DNA of 64,000 bases from an uncultured bacterium (GCA_937863415.1 CALMFC010000005.1:270322-334321), one strand, 5' to 3'. Positions 43,982 to 52,184 are shown, numbered from the stretch's first letter. Made by a program: numbers and translations. Notes: generated from the letters alone by a model not told the origin.

Positions 43982-44584
43982 ATGATTGACGCACTATTTG
44001 GTTCAAAAACACGAGTGAAGTTGTTGCATCTCTTCCTGAATCATCCAGGTCAACCATTTTATGTACGCGAGATAACGCGCAAAATTGAAGAACAAATTAA
44101 TTCAGTTCGTCGTGAACTGTCAAATATGCTAGAAGTTGGAATTATTACTAGTGATAGTGCGGATAATAAACTGTATTATCAAGTTAATCAACGTTATGAG
44201 TACTACGTACCACTAAGGGCGATTTTTGCCGATGCTAAAGACGACGTCAAGATTATTCAACCGGTTGAAGTAGCTACGAATAAGGTTTATGAGTCAGAAC
44301 TTGCTGGTATTACGGGGCTTCGAGTTGCAATAGCGGCTGGTGTTTTAGTTAAAGGCTCTGTTTCGCCAGTTGACCTTATTCTAGCTGGCAACGTATCTAT
44401 GACCAAAGTTAAAGCAGTTATAAGAATGATTGAAAAACAAGAGGGACGGGACGTTAATTATAGCGTTCTGCCATACGAAGAGTTTTACTACAGATTAAGT
44501 ATTAGGGATAAATTCATTACCGAGATACTAGATAGCAACCACAGTGTTGTTATCGACAAAGACAATGTACTGACAAAAGAATAG
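43982..44584 (+). CDS. Winged-helix regulator with nucleotidyltransferase-like domain
   Basis: 200 residues. A winged helix (about 1-70: SKTRVKLLHLFLNHPGQPFYVREITRKI, NSVRRELSNMLEVGII) is followed by a domain that resembles the MNT nucleotidyltransferase fold (LVKGSVSPVDLILAGNVSMTKVKAVIRMIEKQ). The catalytic G-S-x-A-x-G-x-x-x-x-S-D-x-D-L pattern is not intact, so this part is probably a ligand-binding or dead domain. Shared layout suggests a transcription factor; regulated gene may be the next one, 12 bases downstream. Confidence 0.7.
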   Translation: MIDALFGSKTRVKLLHLFLNHPGQPFYVREITRKIEEQINSVRRELSNMLEVGIITSDSADNKLYYQVNQRYEYYVPLRAIFADAKDDVKIIQPVEVATNKVYESELAGITGLRVAIAAGVLVKGSVSPVDLILAGNVSMTKVKAVIRMIEKQEGRDVNYSVLPYEEFYYRLSIRDKFITEILDSNHSVVIDKDNVLTKE

Positions 44585-44596
44585 GAGATGTGAATT

Positions 44597-45232
44597 ATGT
44601 TTGAAATTGAATATAAAGGTGGTAATACAGTTGTGCTTTCTACGAAAAAGCACACGGTTGTAATTGATCCAAAACTATCCATAGTAGGTTTGAAGGATTT
44701 AATCATTAGGGGTGCAGTCGAGATCGCAACCGAGCAACGGTTTTCAGTTAATGGTCAGGATGCCCAGCTAGTAATTGATGGACCGGGCGAGTATGGTGTT
44801 GGTCCATTTGATATTCACGGTATTCCAGCTCAAAGACACTTAGATACTGAAAGTGATGAACCAATATCAACAATATATCGGATAGAAGTTGGCGATGTTC
44901 GTATCGGCGTTATTGGTAATATTTATGAAAAACTATCAGACACTCAGTTTGAAGAACTAGGTTTGATTGATATTTTGATCCTACCCGTGGGTGGCGGAGG
45001 CTATACACTTGATGCAACTGGCGCTGTTAATCTAGTTAGATCAATAGACCCAAGAGTCGTAATACCCGTTCATTATGCCGATAAAGGACTTAAGTATGAG
45101 GTTCCACAAGATAATCTAGAGACTTTCGTGTCTGAACTAGGTGCGCCAAAAGAAGTGGTGCAAAAGTATAAAATTAAACAACCAGCCTCGATACCTGCTA
45201 CTTTGACGATTATCAAACTAGAACGTTCTTAA
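44597..45232 (+). CDS. MBL-fold (UlaG-like) protein with degenerate metal site
   Basis: 211 residues with the beta-lactamase fold order: MFEIEYKGGNTVVLSTKKHTVVIDPK, VIDGPGEYGVGPFDIHGIPA, ILILPVGGGGYTLDATGAVNLVRSIDPRVVIPVHYAD. This resembles UlaG/YtkL-type hydrolases. The HxHxDH motif is not present; only later His and Asp residues remain, so metal-dependent hydrolysis is doubtful. Shine-Dalgarno-like GGAG lies about 10 bases upstream. Terminator 45247-45276 follows. Confidence 0.75.
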   Translation: MFEIEYKGGNTVVLSTKKHTVVIDPKLSIVGLKDLIIRGAVEIATEQRFSVNGQDAQLVIDGPGEYGVGPFDIHGIPAQRHLDTESDEPISTIYRIEVGDVRIGVIGNIYEKLSDTQFEELGLIDILILPVGGGGYTLDATGAVNLVRSIDPRVVIPVHYADKGLKYEVPQDNLETFVSELGAPKEVVQKYKIKQPASIPATLTIIKLERS

Positions 45233-45246
45233 TCGATTAGCGAGTT

Positions 45247-45276
45247 AAAAATACCCGTCATAAGCGACGGGTATTT
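45247..45276. terminator. Bidirectional terminator between MBL gene and rpmB
   Basis: AAATACCCGTC (45249-45259) and GACGGGTATTT (45266-45276), 11 bp. On the minus strand it ends in TTTTT, so it serves rpmB best; on the plus strand TTTG follows. Confidence 0.85.
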
Positions 45277-45297
45277 GTTAGGTCTAGGTCGATGTTA

Positions 45298-45492
45298 TTA
45301 GGCTAAGATGCCTTTTTTCTTGAGCGTTCGTATAGCCTGGGTACTTAGTACCATTGTGATTTTCTGACCATCAAGTTCGAAGGTCTTTTTTTGCAGGTTA
45401 GGTTTAAAGGCGCGTTTTGTACGACGCAAAGAAAAGCTCACATTGTGGCCGAATTGTTTACCTTTTCCAGTTAGTTCGCAGCGTGCTGCCAT
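45298..45492 (-). CDS. rpmB: 50S ribosomal protein L28
   Basis: 64 residues from ATG 45492 (MAARCELTGKGKQFGHNVSFSL), the standard L28 start; the longer reading from 45519 adds non-conserved residues. RTKRAFKPNLQKKTFELDG follows. A TGGAAG Shine-Dalgarno lies seven bases upstream. Located on the large subunit near the exit site. Confidence 0.95.
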   Translation of the reverse strand: MAARCELTGKGKQFGHNVSFSLRRTKRAFKPNLQKKTFELDGQKITMVLSTQAIRTLKKKGILA

Positions 45493-45586
45493 AATTAGAC
45501 TTCCATTTATTTTTAACAATCTGTATCAGTATACAGTTTACACCCCTATACGTCAAGGGGTCTATATGTCAAAGTGCTTTAGCTGA

Positions 45587-45592
45587 TATACT
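45587..45592 (+). promoter_or_regulatory. -10 element of the M50 protease gene
   Basis: TATACT, seven bases before ATG 45600. No clear -35. Confidence 0.5.
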
Positions 45593-45599
45593 AAACTAG

Positions 45600-46244
45600 A
45601 TGACTATTGATATTGTTCATATTTTAATCGTGATAGGCGTAATATTGTTTTCAATGACGCTACACGAGGCAATTCACGCTTTCGTTGGCTACTGGCTTGG
45701 AGATGAGACTGCGAAGTTACAGGGTAGGCTGAGTTTGAATCCAATTAAACACATTGACCCCTTTTTAACACTATTGCTACCTATAATTTTGGCTATAATT
45801 GGCGCTCCTATCTTTGGTGGGGCAAAGCCTGTACCGTTTAACCCCAACAATATTAGGTGGGGTGAGTGGGGTGCTGCGCTGATCGCTGTCGCCGGGCCGT
45901 TAACTAACTTATTTATCGCATTTATAATGTTCGGAATTTTTGCAGTGATTGGTGCGCCTGCGTCAGGTCTAGCGGGACAGATTTTGATGACGGCAGTATT
46001 AGTTAATCTAGGGTTCTTTGTATTTAATATGATTCCTATACCTCCACTTGATGGATCCAGGGTGCTTTATGCCTTAGCGCCTGAATTCGTACGACGTGGC
46101 ATGGAGGCAATCGAAAGGTTTGGTATAGTGTTGATCTTTCTTATTATTATGGTGGGTAGTAGTTTAGTCGGTACATTTATGATTGCGATAATCACATTCT
46201 TCATTCAGGTGTTCGGCCAGATCTTTGGTCTTTCAGTGTTATAA
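45600..46244 (+). CDS. Site-2 protease, M50 family
   Basis: 214 residues, about five membrane segments. The zinc motif is MTLHEAIHAFVGY (HExxH, near residue 22), and the third ligand lies in MIPIPPLDGSRVLY (NxxPxPPLDG type). It cuts membrane proteins within the membrane. No PDZ domain, so it is of the compact YwhC/Rip type. Possible targets are anti-sigma factors or signal peptides. The 3' end overlaps the promoter of the downstream RNA. Confidence 0.92.
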   Translation: MTIDIVHILIVIGVILFSMTLHEAIHAFVGYWLGDETAKLQGRLSLNPIKHIDPFLTLLLPIILAIIGAPIFGGAKPVPFNPNNIRWGEWGAALIAVAGPLTNLFIAFIMFGIFAVIGAPASGLAGQILMTAVLVNLGFFVFNMIPIPPLDGSRVLYALAPEFVRRGMEAIERFGIVLIFLIIMVGSSLVGTFMIAIITFFIQVFGQIFGLSVL

Positions 46245-46402
46245 TAGAAGTGTCCAGGGTAAACCTAGGCGTGCATGATTTTCCTGAATATCATATAGAT
46301 AGGGAGTTCAAATTATTCATTTCCGTGGAAATGTTTTGAGGACACCCACCTTGCCTTTACGGTAGGGAATATCGAGCGTCAAAAGTAAGCCCTGGGCTTT
46401 TT
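46240..46402 (+). ncRNA. ssrS: 6S-like structured RNA
   Basis: A TATAAT (46240-46245) at the end of the M50 gene would start RNA near 46252. The 5' end GTCCAGGG (46252-46259) pairs with CCCTGGGC (46390-46397) just before a T-run, so the molecule is closed as one long hairpin of about 150 nt. Inside are CATTTCC/GGAAATG (7 bp) and a 3'-side hairpin ACCTTGCC-GGTAGG after GACACCCACC, a layout like 6S RNA, which binds RNA polymerase. The match is judged by shape only, so the identity is tentative. There is no coding frame. Confidence 0.55.
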
Positions 46403-46462
46403 GATTCGAAGTGCAGATGTTAATATAGACACAAGCGAAAACAGAAAAACAGAAAGAGATAA

Positions 46463-47359
46463 ATGAAACAACGGGTTGTCGTCCAAGCAATTATTCAGAG
46501 GAAGGGAAAAACTCTACTTTTGAGGCGTAGTCTTGGCCGGCCTGAATTAATAGGGAAATATGAGCTGCCTGGCGGCAGGCTGGATACGAACGAGCAACCC
46601 GAAGATTCAATTAGACGTAGATTGCAGTCTGACACTGGATTATTTGCTAAAAATATTCGTCTTTTTGATGTCGTATCGTTATTAGATGATGAAGAAGGAA
46701 ACGTACAGCACGTTTTGCTGGTTTATTTAGTTGAAGTTGAGTCGAATATTAAAGCAATAAAGCTAGGTAGTAGCTATGATAAATACGAATGGCTAAAGAT
46801 AAGCGCTATGAATGGAACCTTGTTGCGTGATAGCGCTAGGGTAATTCTAGGGTTGGTTGCACAAGATAAGGCCGAGACTACTAAGCCGTCTCCTGGCGAG
46901 AGTGCTGAGTCGAGTGACGATATTACAAAACCAAAAATCGATAAGTCGCACGTAACCGTCTATTCAGATGGTGGATCGCGCGGTAATCCAGGTCCATCGG
47001 CAGCTGGGTTTGTAATTTTGGACCAAAATGAGAATGTAATAGATCAAGGAGGGGTGTTTCTTGGTGTTACTACAAACAATCAGGCCGAATATCATGGAGT
47101 TCAATTAGGGCTAGAACATGCACTAGCGATGGGGGCTAGGTTCGTAGAGTTTAATATTGACAGCATGCTAGTAGTAAATCAAATGAATGGTATTTACAAG
47201 ATAAAAAACCGCGAACTTTGGCCGATACACGAAAGAATTCGTGATTTGTCATCTAAGTTTGATAAAGTTAGCTTCACTCATGTTCCACGCGAACTCAATC
47301 GGCTTGCTGATGGTATGGTTAACAAGATACTTGATGAGCATCAGTCAGATAGTCTTTAA
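46463..47359 (+). CDS. rnhA: NUDIX-like domain fused to ribonuclease HI
   Basis: 298 residues. Residues 1 to about 135 are NUDIX-like (VVVQAIIQRKGKTLLLRRS, YELPGGRLDTNEQPEDSIRRRLQSDTGL), but the REUxEE core reads RRLQSD, so hydrolysis is doubtful. After a Ser/Glu-rich linker, residues 160-298 are RNase HI with the four acidic residues: VYSDGGSRGNPG, TNNQAEYHGV, FNIDSMLVVN and NRLADGMVN. RNase H removes RNA from RNA-DNA hybrids. It lies between the 6S-like RNA and rnpB. Confidence 0.88.
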   Translation: MKQRVVVQAIIQRKGKTLLLRRSLGRPELIGKYELPGGRLDTNEQPEDSIRRRLQSDTGLFAKNIRLFDVVSLLDDEEGNVQHVLLVYLVEVESNIKAIKLGSSYDKYEWLKISAMNGTLLRDSARVILGLVAQDKAETTKPSPGESAESSDDITKPKIDKSHVTVYSDGGSRGNPGPSAAGFVILDQNENVIDQGGVFLGVTTNNQAEYHGVQLGLEHALAMGARFVEFNIDSMLVVNQMNGIYKIKNRELWPIHERIRDLSSKFDKVSFTHVPRELNRLADGMVNKILDEHQSDSL

Positions 47360-47365
47360 CTTTGG

Positions 47366-47371
47366 TATACT
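47366..47371 (+). promoter_or_regulatory. -10 element of rnpB
   Basis: TATACT eight bases before the predicted 5' end of RNase P RNA. Confidence 0.6.
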
Positions 47372-47378
47372 AATATAC

Positions 47379-47711
47379 GGTAGTTCATTAGATGATCGCC
47401 AGACATCTTTGATGTTTGGAGGAAAGTCCGGGCAGTGTAGGGCAATAACAGTCGCTAACGGCGACCGGAGGCAACTCTAGGGAAAGTGCCACAGAAACAA
47501 AACTACCCTTTATAGGGAAAAGGTGAAATGAGTGGGGTAAGAGCCCACAGCATATCACGGTGACGTGGTATGACGGTAAACCCTGTTAACTGCAAGGAGA
47601 TCTGTATAAGGGCGGCCCGTCCGCAGGTCGATATCCGCTTGACCTTATAGGCAACTACTAGGCTAGATAGATGATCATCCACGACAGAACCCGGCTTATA
47701 GATGAACTGCC
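47379..47711 (+). ncRNA. rnpB: RNase P RNA (bacterial)
   Basis: About 333 nt. It contains the invariant GAGGAAAGTCCGGGC near the 5' end, GTGCCACAGAAAC in the middle and CACGACAGAACCCGGCTTA near the 3' end. The ends pair as stem P1: GGTAGTTCAT (47379-47388) with ATGAACTGCC (47702-47711). It cuts the 5' leader from tRNA precursors. Confidence 0.95.
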
Positions 47712-47715
47712 AAAC

Positions 47716-47748
47716 AAAATAATCGCTACCATGTGGAGCGATTATTTT
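47716..47748. terminator. Bidirectional terminator between rnpB and rplT
   Basis: AAAATAATCGCT (47716-47727) and AGCGATTATTTT (47737-47748), 12 bp with a nine-base loop; T-rich on both strands. Confidence 0.88.
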
Positions 47749-47768
47749 GATTTAACACTATAGTCAAC

Positions 47769-48113
47769 TTAGTTTTCTACAGATTTAACGATTTCTGCAA
47801 ATGCTTTTGGTTCGTTTACTGCTAATTCTGATAAGACTTTACGGTCTAGTTCAATGTTTGCAGCCTTTAGGCCAGCAATTAACTTACCATAAGTAGTTCC
47901 TAGTTCTCGAGCGGCTGCGTTAATTCTGGTAATCCATAGACCACGCAAATCGCGTTTTTTGTTGCGACGATCGCGGTACGAATATTGCAGAGAACGGATA
48001 ACCGCTTGTTTAGCTAGCCTGTACGAACGCGTGCGGTTATGCTGCATTCCTTTTGCTAGCTTTAGGATTTTCTTGTGTTTTGCCCTTGCTGGGACGCTTC
48101 TTTTTACTCGCAT
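47769..48113 (-). CDS. rplT: 50S ribosomal protein L20
   Basis: 114 residues: [55 protein letters not shown] and [17 protein letters not shown]20 is an assembly protein for the large subunit. Last gene of the infC-rpmI-rplT operon; three bases after rpmI. Confidence 0.97.
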   Translation of the reverse strand: MRVKRSVPARAKHKKILKLAKGMQHNRTRSYRLAKQAVIRSLQYSYRDRRNKKRDLRGLWITRINAAARELGTTYGKLIAGLKAANIELDRKVLSELAVNEPKAFAEIVKSVEN

Positions 48114-48116
48114 TAT

Positions 48117-48311
48117 TTAAATTCCTAACGCTCTTTTAACGTTTTTTGCCATTGCTCCAGTAACTGTAGCATTGGATTTGATATTGCGCTTGCGGCTTTT
48201 ACTTTTCTTTGCAAGCATGTGGCTTCCAAAGGCTCGACGACGGGTCAGTTTACCTGTGCTGGTAATCTTGATCCGCTTGGCGGTTCCTTTGTGTGTCTTC
48301 ATTTTAGGCAT
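48117..48311 (-). CDS. rpmI: 50S ribosomal protein L35
   Basis: 64 residues, PKMKTHKGTAKRIKITSTGKL and HMLAKKSKSRKRNI, the L35 signature. Its start shares one base with the infC stop (TAATG), so translation is coupled. Confidence 0.96.
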   Translation of the reverse strand: MPKMKTHKGTAKRIKITSTGKLTRRRAFGSHMLAKKSKSRKRNIKSNATVTGAMAKNVKRALGI

Positions 48312-48817
48312 TATTTACTCCTTACTACTATGCTCAGATTGCGCCCGGCCATCTGAGGTGTTTGCTCAATTATCGCATCATTTTCTAGAGCAGTAATAAT
48401 CTTCTCGATCATCTCATACCCTAGTTCTTGATGTGCCATTTCTCGTCCTCTAAAGAAGATTAAAATCTTTACTTTGTTACCTGCGACCAGGAACTCACGA
48501 ATTTTACGTAGTTTTATTTCAAGGTCGTTAGCTCCAATTTTTAATCCCATACGCATCTGCTTTAGCTCGGCTGCTTTGGCATTCTTGCGGTTCTTTTGTT
48601 GCTCTTTCATCTTTTGGTACTGGTATTTTCCCCAGTCAACGACTTTTGCAACAGGAGGGTCAGCATTTGGAGAGATTTCGATTAAGTCGACACCGGCTTC
48701 TTCGGCTACTTTTAGTGCATCTGATAGGTTCATTATACCTAATTGTTCACCGTCGGGGCCAATAACTCGCAGTTTTTCAGCTCGGATTTCTTGATTGATT
48801 CGAATTGATTTACTGAT
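48311..48817 (-). CDS. infC: Translation initiation factor IF-3 with ATC start
   Basis: 168 residues when read from ATC at 48817-48815. The first in-frame ATG, at 48733, would cut the conserved N-terminal domain; the frame upstream continues KSIRINQEIRAEKLRVIGPDG, exactly the IF-3 N-terminus. AAGGAG lies seven bases upstream of the ATC. In E. coli infC starts at AUU, and IF-3 then represses its own synthesis; ATC here suggests the same control. The linker and C-terminal domain (KYQYQKMKEQQKNRKNA, KEIKLRKIREF-like EIKLRKIREFLVAGNKVKI, FRGREMAHQELG) are normal. Confidence 0.93.
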   Translation of the reverse strand: MSKSIRINQEIRAEKLRVIGPDGEQLGIMNLSDALKVAEEAGVDLIEISPNADPPVAKVVDWGKYQYQKMKEQQKNRKNAKAAELKQMRMGLKIGANDLEIKLRKIREFLVAGNKVKILIFFRGREMAHQELGYEMIEKIITALENDAIIEQTPQMAGRNLSIVVRSK

Positions 48818-48887
48818 CGCGTGTCTCCTTAACTTAGTCTCATAGTTTGAGCGTTTACTCGCTAACTATTCTACCAGATACGGCACA

Positions 48888-50411
48888 CTAGTTCAAGGGT
48901 TGATTCAGGCGGTACTGCAGAGCTTCGCTAATGTGTTCGGGTAAAATGTCAATGTCGCCAGCTAGATCTGCAATCGTACGAGCAACTTTTATGATTTTAA
49001 AGTAGCTTCTAGCGCTAATCGAGAGTTTTTCGGAAGCGTTTTTTAGTAGCTCGGTTGCGGCAGAAGATACCTTAATGTATTTTTTTACGCCTGTACTGTC
49101 AATTGATGCGTTGTATATAGTACTACTATCATATCTGTCGGCTTGCATATTTTGAGCCATTCTTATAATTTGTTCTGCTGATTTTTGTTGTGATTGTTTC
49201 AACGATGTGTTGTTCAGTAATGTTTCATTTGGTACTTTTGATACGTTGATAACCAAGTCAATTCTATCTAGAAGTGGTCCGGATAACTTCTTTTGATACA
49301 TTAAGATTTGAGATGCGCTACAGTTACATTCCTTTTTACTGTCTCCTAAATATCCGCATGGACAAGGGTTCATCGTGGCAACTAACATAAAATCAGCTGG
49401 GTAAATTACATTGCCGTTTGACCTAGATATACTGATCTGTTTGTCTTCTAGGGGCTGTCTGAGCGACTCTAGAGTCGAACGTGAATATTCGGGCAATTCG
49501 TCTAAGAAAAGAACACCTGTGTGCGAGAGGCTAATTTCACCAGGTTTTGGTCGTACTCCACCGCCAGTGATCGATATCTGGCTAGCTGTATGATGTGGAG
49601 ACCTAAACGGTCGTTTAACTGCAACTACACCTTCAGTCTCTCCGGCTAGACTATATAACTTGGTGACTGCTAGTTGCTCATCGGTGCTTAGGGGTGGCAA
49701 GAGATTAACCAAAGCCTTGGCAAGCATCGACTTGCCCGACCCTGGTGGCCCAGTCATGAGTATATTGTGGTGCCCGGCAGCTGCAATAGTTAGCGCACGC
49801 TTAGCTTGCTCCTGTCCGAGAACGTCATCGAGCGTCGGTGGGTTGACTGTCTTTTCGCTAATATTAGGTTTCTGATTGGGGGTGTATGCTGTGACCAGCG
49901 CTTCTTGCTTTAGGTGAAGGTAAAGTTGCTTGAGAGAGTCAACGGGGTAAATCTCTACATCCTTTATTAAACATGCTTGATTTGCGTTCAACGAGGGTAA
50001 GTATATTCGGGAAATGCCTGCATTTTTTGCTGATTCGGTGATATTTATGATTCCTCTTACTGGTCTAATCGTTCCATCAAGCGCTAGTTCACCTATAAAC
50101 AGAGAGTCGCTTAACTCGCTTTGATGTAGCTGACCACTGGCGCATAGTATTGAAAGCGCAATCGGCAGATCATAATGTGTGCCGTCTTTGGGTAATTCAG
50201 CTGGTGCAAGATTAATTATAACTTTATTAACAGGAAACTCTAAGAATGAATTTGTAATAGCACTCCTCACGCGTTCTTTTGCTTCGTCGATGGCTTTATT
50301 TCCTAGACCAACGATTTGTAGAGAGGGGAGTCCTTTTTTTGTATCGCTTTCGACTTCGATAATCTGTCCATCGAAGCCGACAGGAGCTGCTGTTAAAACT
50401 CTTGCGACCAT
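48888..50411 (-). CDS. comM: ComM/YifB-family Mg-chelatase-like helicase
   Basis: 507 residues from ATG 50411 (MVARVLTAAPVGFDGQIIEVE). N-terminal Lon-protease-like domain, P-loop LMTGPPGSGKSMLAKAL (near residue 215), a zinc-type CPCGYLG with CNCS motif, arginine finger in a AAA+ core and a C-terminal Mg_chelatase_C domain (SARSYFKIIKVARTIADL). ComM is a branch-migration helicase that integrates incoming DNA in natural transformation. With the pilus and PilT nearby in the genome this supports competence, as reported for Saccharibacteria. A longer start at 50450 is possible. Confidence 0.95.
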   Translation of the reverse strand: MVARVLTAAPVGFDGQIIEVESDTKKGLPSLQIVGLGNKAIDEAKERVRSAITNSFLEFPVNKVIINLAPAELPKDGTHYDLPIALSILCASGQLHQSELSDSLFIGELALDGTIRPVRGIINITESAKNAGISRIYLPSLNANQACLIKDVEIYPVDSLKQLYLHLKQEALVTAYTPNQKPNISEKTVNPPTLDDVLGQEQAKRALTIAAAGHHNILMTGPPGSGKSMLAKALVNLLPPLSTDEQLAVTKLYSLAGETEGVVAVKRPFRSPHHTASQISITGGGVRPKPGEISLSHTGVLFLDELPEYSRSTLESLRQPLEDKQISISRSNGNVIYPADFMLVATMNPCPCGYLGDSKKECNCSASQILMYQKKLSGPLLDRIDLVINVSKVPNETLLNNTSLKQSQQKSAEQIIRMAQNMQADRYDSSTIYNASIDSTGVKKYIKVSSAATELLKNASEKLSISARSYFKIIKVARTIADLAGDIDILPEHISEALQYRLNQPLN

Positions 50412-50457
50412 AACCAATATAAGTAAACCACGACTAGTAAATGTGTGCAAATTATAG

Positions 50458-50463
50458 TATAAT
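50458..50463 (+). promoter_or_regulatory. -10 element of ssrA
   Basis: TATAAT 14 bases before the mature 5' end of tmRNA. Overlapping TATACT/TATAAT-like sequences on the minus strand may serve comM. Confidence 0.6.
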
Positions 50464-50477
50464 CAATCTGTTACGTT

Positions 50478-50880
50478 GGGGCTGACTTTAGCTTTGACGG
50501 AAGGATTTTAACAGATTATCTTGCAAGTCGATCGTGGACGTAATCCACAAAATTTAATTGCAAACAAACTTGCATCAGCATTTGCATCAGTGAAAGAGGC
50601 TTTTAGCTTCCGTAGCTTTGCATTTGCGCCAGCCGTAGCCTAAACGCTATAGCCGTCATATATTGCAGGCGACATAGACTGTATATGGTGTTATAAAACA
50701 TGTCGATCACTAGTTTTATGGGGAGCAGCGTGAGACTAGGACAATTTACTGCGCGACAACTTTAGCGTTTTTCGTTTGACCTTGAGTTAATGATGTCGTT
50801 AAGACCTAGGACAGACTAAACTTGTAGACAGATAATCGGTTACCTTTCGGACCGGGGTGCGATTCCCCGCAGCTCCACCA
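50478..50880 (+). ncRNA. ssrA: tmRNA
   Basis: 403 nt. The ends form the alanine-tRNA-like acceptor GGGGCTG with CAGCTCC, including the G-U pair read by AlaRS, followed by encoded CCA, and the T-arm GGGGT-GCGATTC-CCCGC-like. The tag frame starts at GCA 50560 and ends at TAA 50641: 27 residues beginning ANKLASAF, ending FAFAPAVA. That is a long tag, and the end is AVA instead of the usual LAA/ALAA. tmRNA rescues stalled ribosomes and marks the chain for proteolysis. Confidence 0.95.
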
Positions 50881-50888
50881 ACGACGCG

Positions 50889-50985
50889 AATACCCCAGCC
50901 GTAAAGTTGGGGTATTGACGTTAATAGTGGACGAAAGCAATAAGTTTAGAAAATAAAACAACCGCCTGCGAGGAACGGTTGTTTT
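50889..50985 (+). terminator. Two hairpins after ssrA
   Basis: First AATACCCCA (50889-50897) with TGGGGTATT; then AAAACAACCG (50955-50964) with CGGTTGTTTT (50976-50985) followed by TG. The second has the form of an intrinsic terminator; the first may be the 3' trailer hairpin. Confidence 0.7.
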
Positions 50986-50989
50986 GTGT

Positions 50990-51740
50990 GGAGTTTTTTA
51001 TGTCTTGTTTATTTTTGGCTCCTGTATAATTTATTTATTCAGAAGCTACCCCTATAGTAAGCCGTTATCGTGCTTATGTCAATGGTTATTATGAAAAATC
51101 ATTAGTAAAATATACTACATATTTTTGGATGATTAGGCGGTCTGTTGATTAATTCTGACGAACGAAGCCTACCTAGAGTGATCGTAATAAGCCTAGTGCA
51201 ACAAGCCAGTGTTTGTTGTTGGCGAATTTAGGTAACTTACATAAACGACTCATTGACCTACCGTAGGCAAATTTAAGATTCTGAATTCCTATGCTGCGTA
51301 GACAATCAATTTGAAATGCCCAAAAAAATTAAATAAATATGTACTTGAAATTAACCAGAAAGCAAAACCAAACAATATTAATTATTAGGCACGTAGGAGC
51401 TAGGTTGTGTATACGTAAACGATAAATTGTATTAATAAAGAAATCCTAGACGCTAAAATCATTCAAAAATTATTTGAAAACAACCAAGCTATAATCATAG
51501 ACGATTAGGAAGATTAAAACAGAACACGTTAGATAAATATATAAATATTAATGATTTAAGTAGACATGTAACACATTTAAGTAAAGAAAAAGATAAAAAT
51601 AAATGAAAATATCACAACGTTGTGAAAATCGCATTAGTGTTTAATTTACACCTTAGAATACTAAAAATAGTCTATATAGTGTTAAAACAACATCAGAATT
51701 ATACGCATTTATAATTGACCAGATACGATGCTTATGCTAA
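50990..51740. other. AT-rich gene-poor spacer
   Basis: No gene is supported. 51120-51290 has several pairing elements (TAGGC/GCCTA, CAACAA/TTGTTG at about 51208-51227, CCTACCGTAGG), so it may hold another structured RNA. 51400-51610 is very AT-rich, with two short frames without start codons (about 26 and 34 codons) in different phases; they could be remains of a decayed gene but no similarity is recognised. Confidence 0.4.
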
Positions 51741-51743
51741 GAT
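51715..51743 (+). promoter_or_regulatory. Candidate promoter for the structured RNA
   Basis: TTGACC (51715-51720), 17-base spacer, TAAGAT (51738-51743). Confidence 0.45.
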
Positions 51744-51749
51744 TACATA

Positions 51750-52140
51750 TAAGCTTTTACAAAAACAAAAACAAAGCTCAACACATTAACAATTAAAACA
51801 GTAACTGACCGTCGCCTTGACGGAAACTCGGTAACGACAGACTGGTACTGATAAGATGATTTGCCTATGCAAGTCACGAACCTTTGTACCATAATTGGCG
51901 TTACCGATGCTCCGCCAACGCGTGAGCGCGTATGCTTAGTACCGGTGTGCCTTGTTTTCGATCCAGTGGTGTTGGACCGAAAACTAGGCACATTGAGGAA
52001 CCGCAAACAAGGACTATATGCTCTGGGTTTCCTAGAGCGGTCAGTCAAACAGCCTGCAGCGGCAGGGTCTTGTGGTTCACACGCCAAATATTTTTATTAG
52101 CGGCGTTTGCTGCAACCCAGGCATAACTTGTCGCTCGGGC
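51750..52140 (+). ncRNA. Strongly structured RNA candidate, unknown family
   Basis: A GC-rich island in an AT-rich spacer with at least eight local helices in series: CCGTC/GACGG (51809-51823); TGGTAC/GTACCA enclosing TTGC/GCAA (51843-51891); TTGGCG/CGCCAA (51895-51918); CGCG/CGCG (51919-51930); a long arm GTGCCT, GTTTTCG, CCA against TGG, CGAAAAC, AGGCAC (51947-51991); AGGAACC/GGTTTCCT (51996-52033); CCTGC/GCAGG (52053-52066); ACGCC/GGCGT (52081-52106). The overlapping reading frames (114 residues minus, 79 and 64 plus) have no start signals or recognised domains. A promoter candidate lies at 51715-51743; no clear terminator is seen. It is not SRP RNA, RNase P RNA or tmRNA. Confidence 0.55.
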
Positions 52141-52184
52141 TTGTTCCAACTCATATGTTTAAATGATATAGTCTGTAGTTAACA

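Noticed and set aside
51743..52087. 114-codon minus-strand frame and overlapping plus-strand frames at 51861-52126
   Set aside because: No ribosome site, no known domain, basic and Ser/Thr-rich composition from GC-rich stems; better explained by structured RNA.
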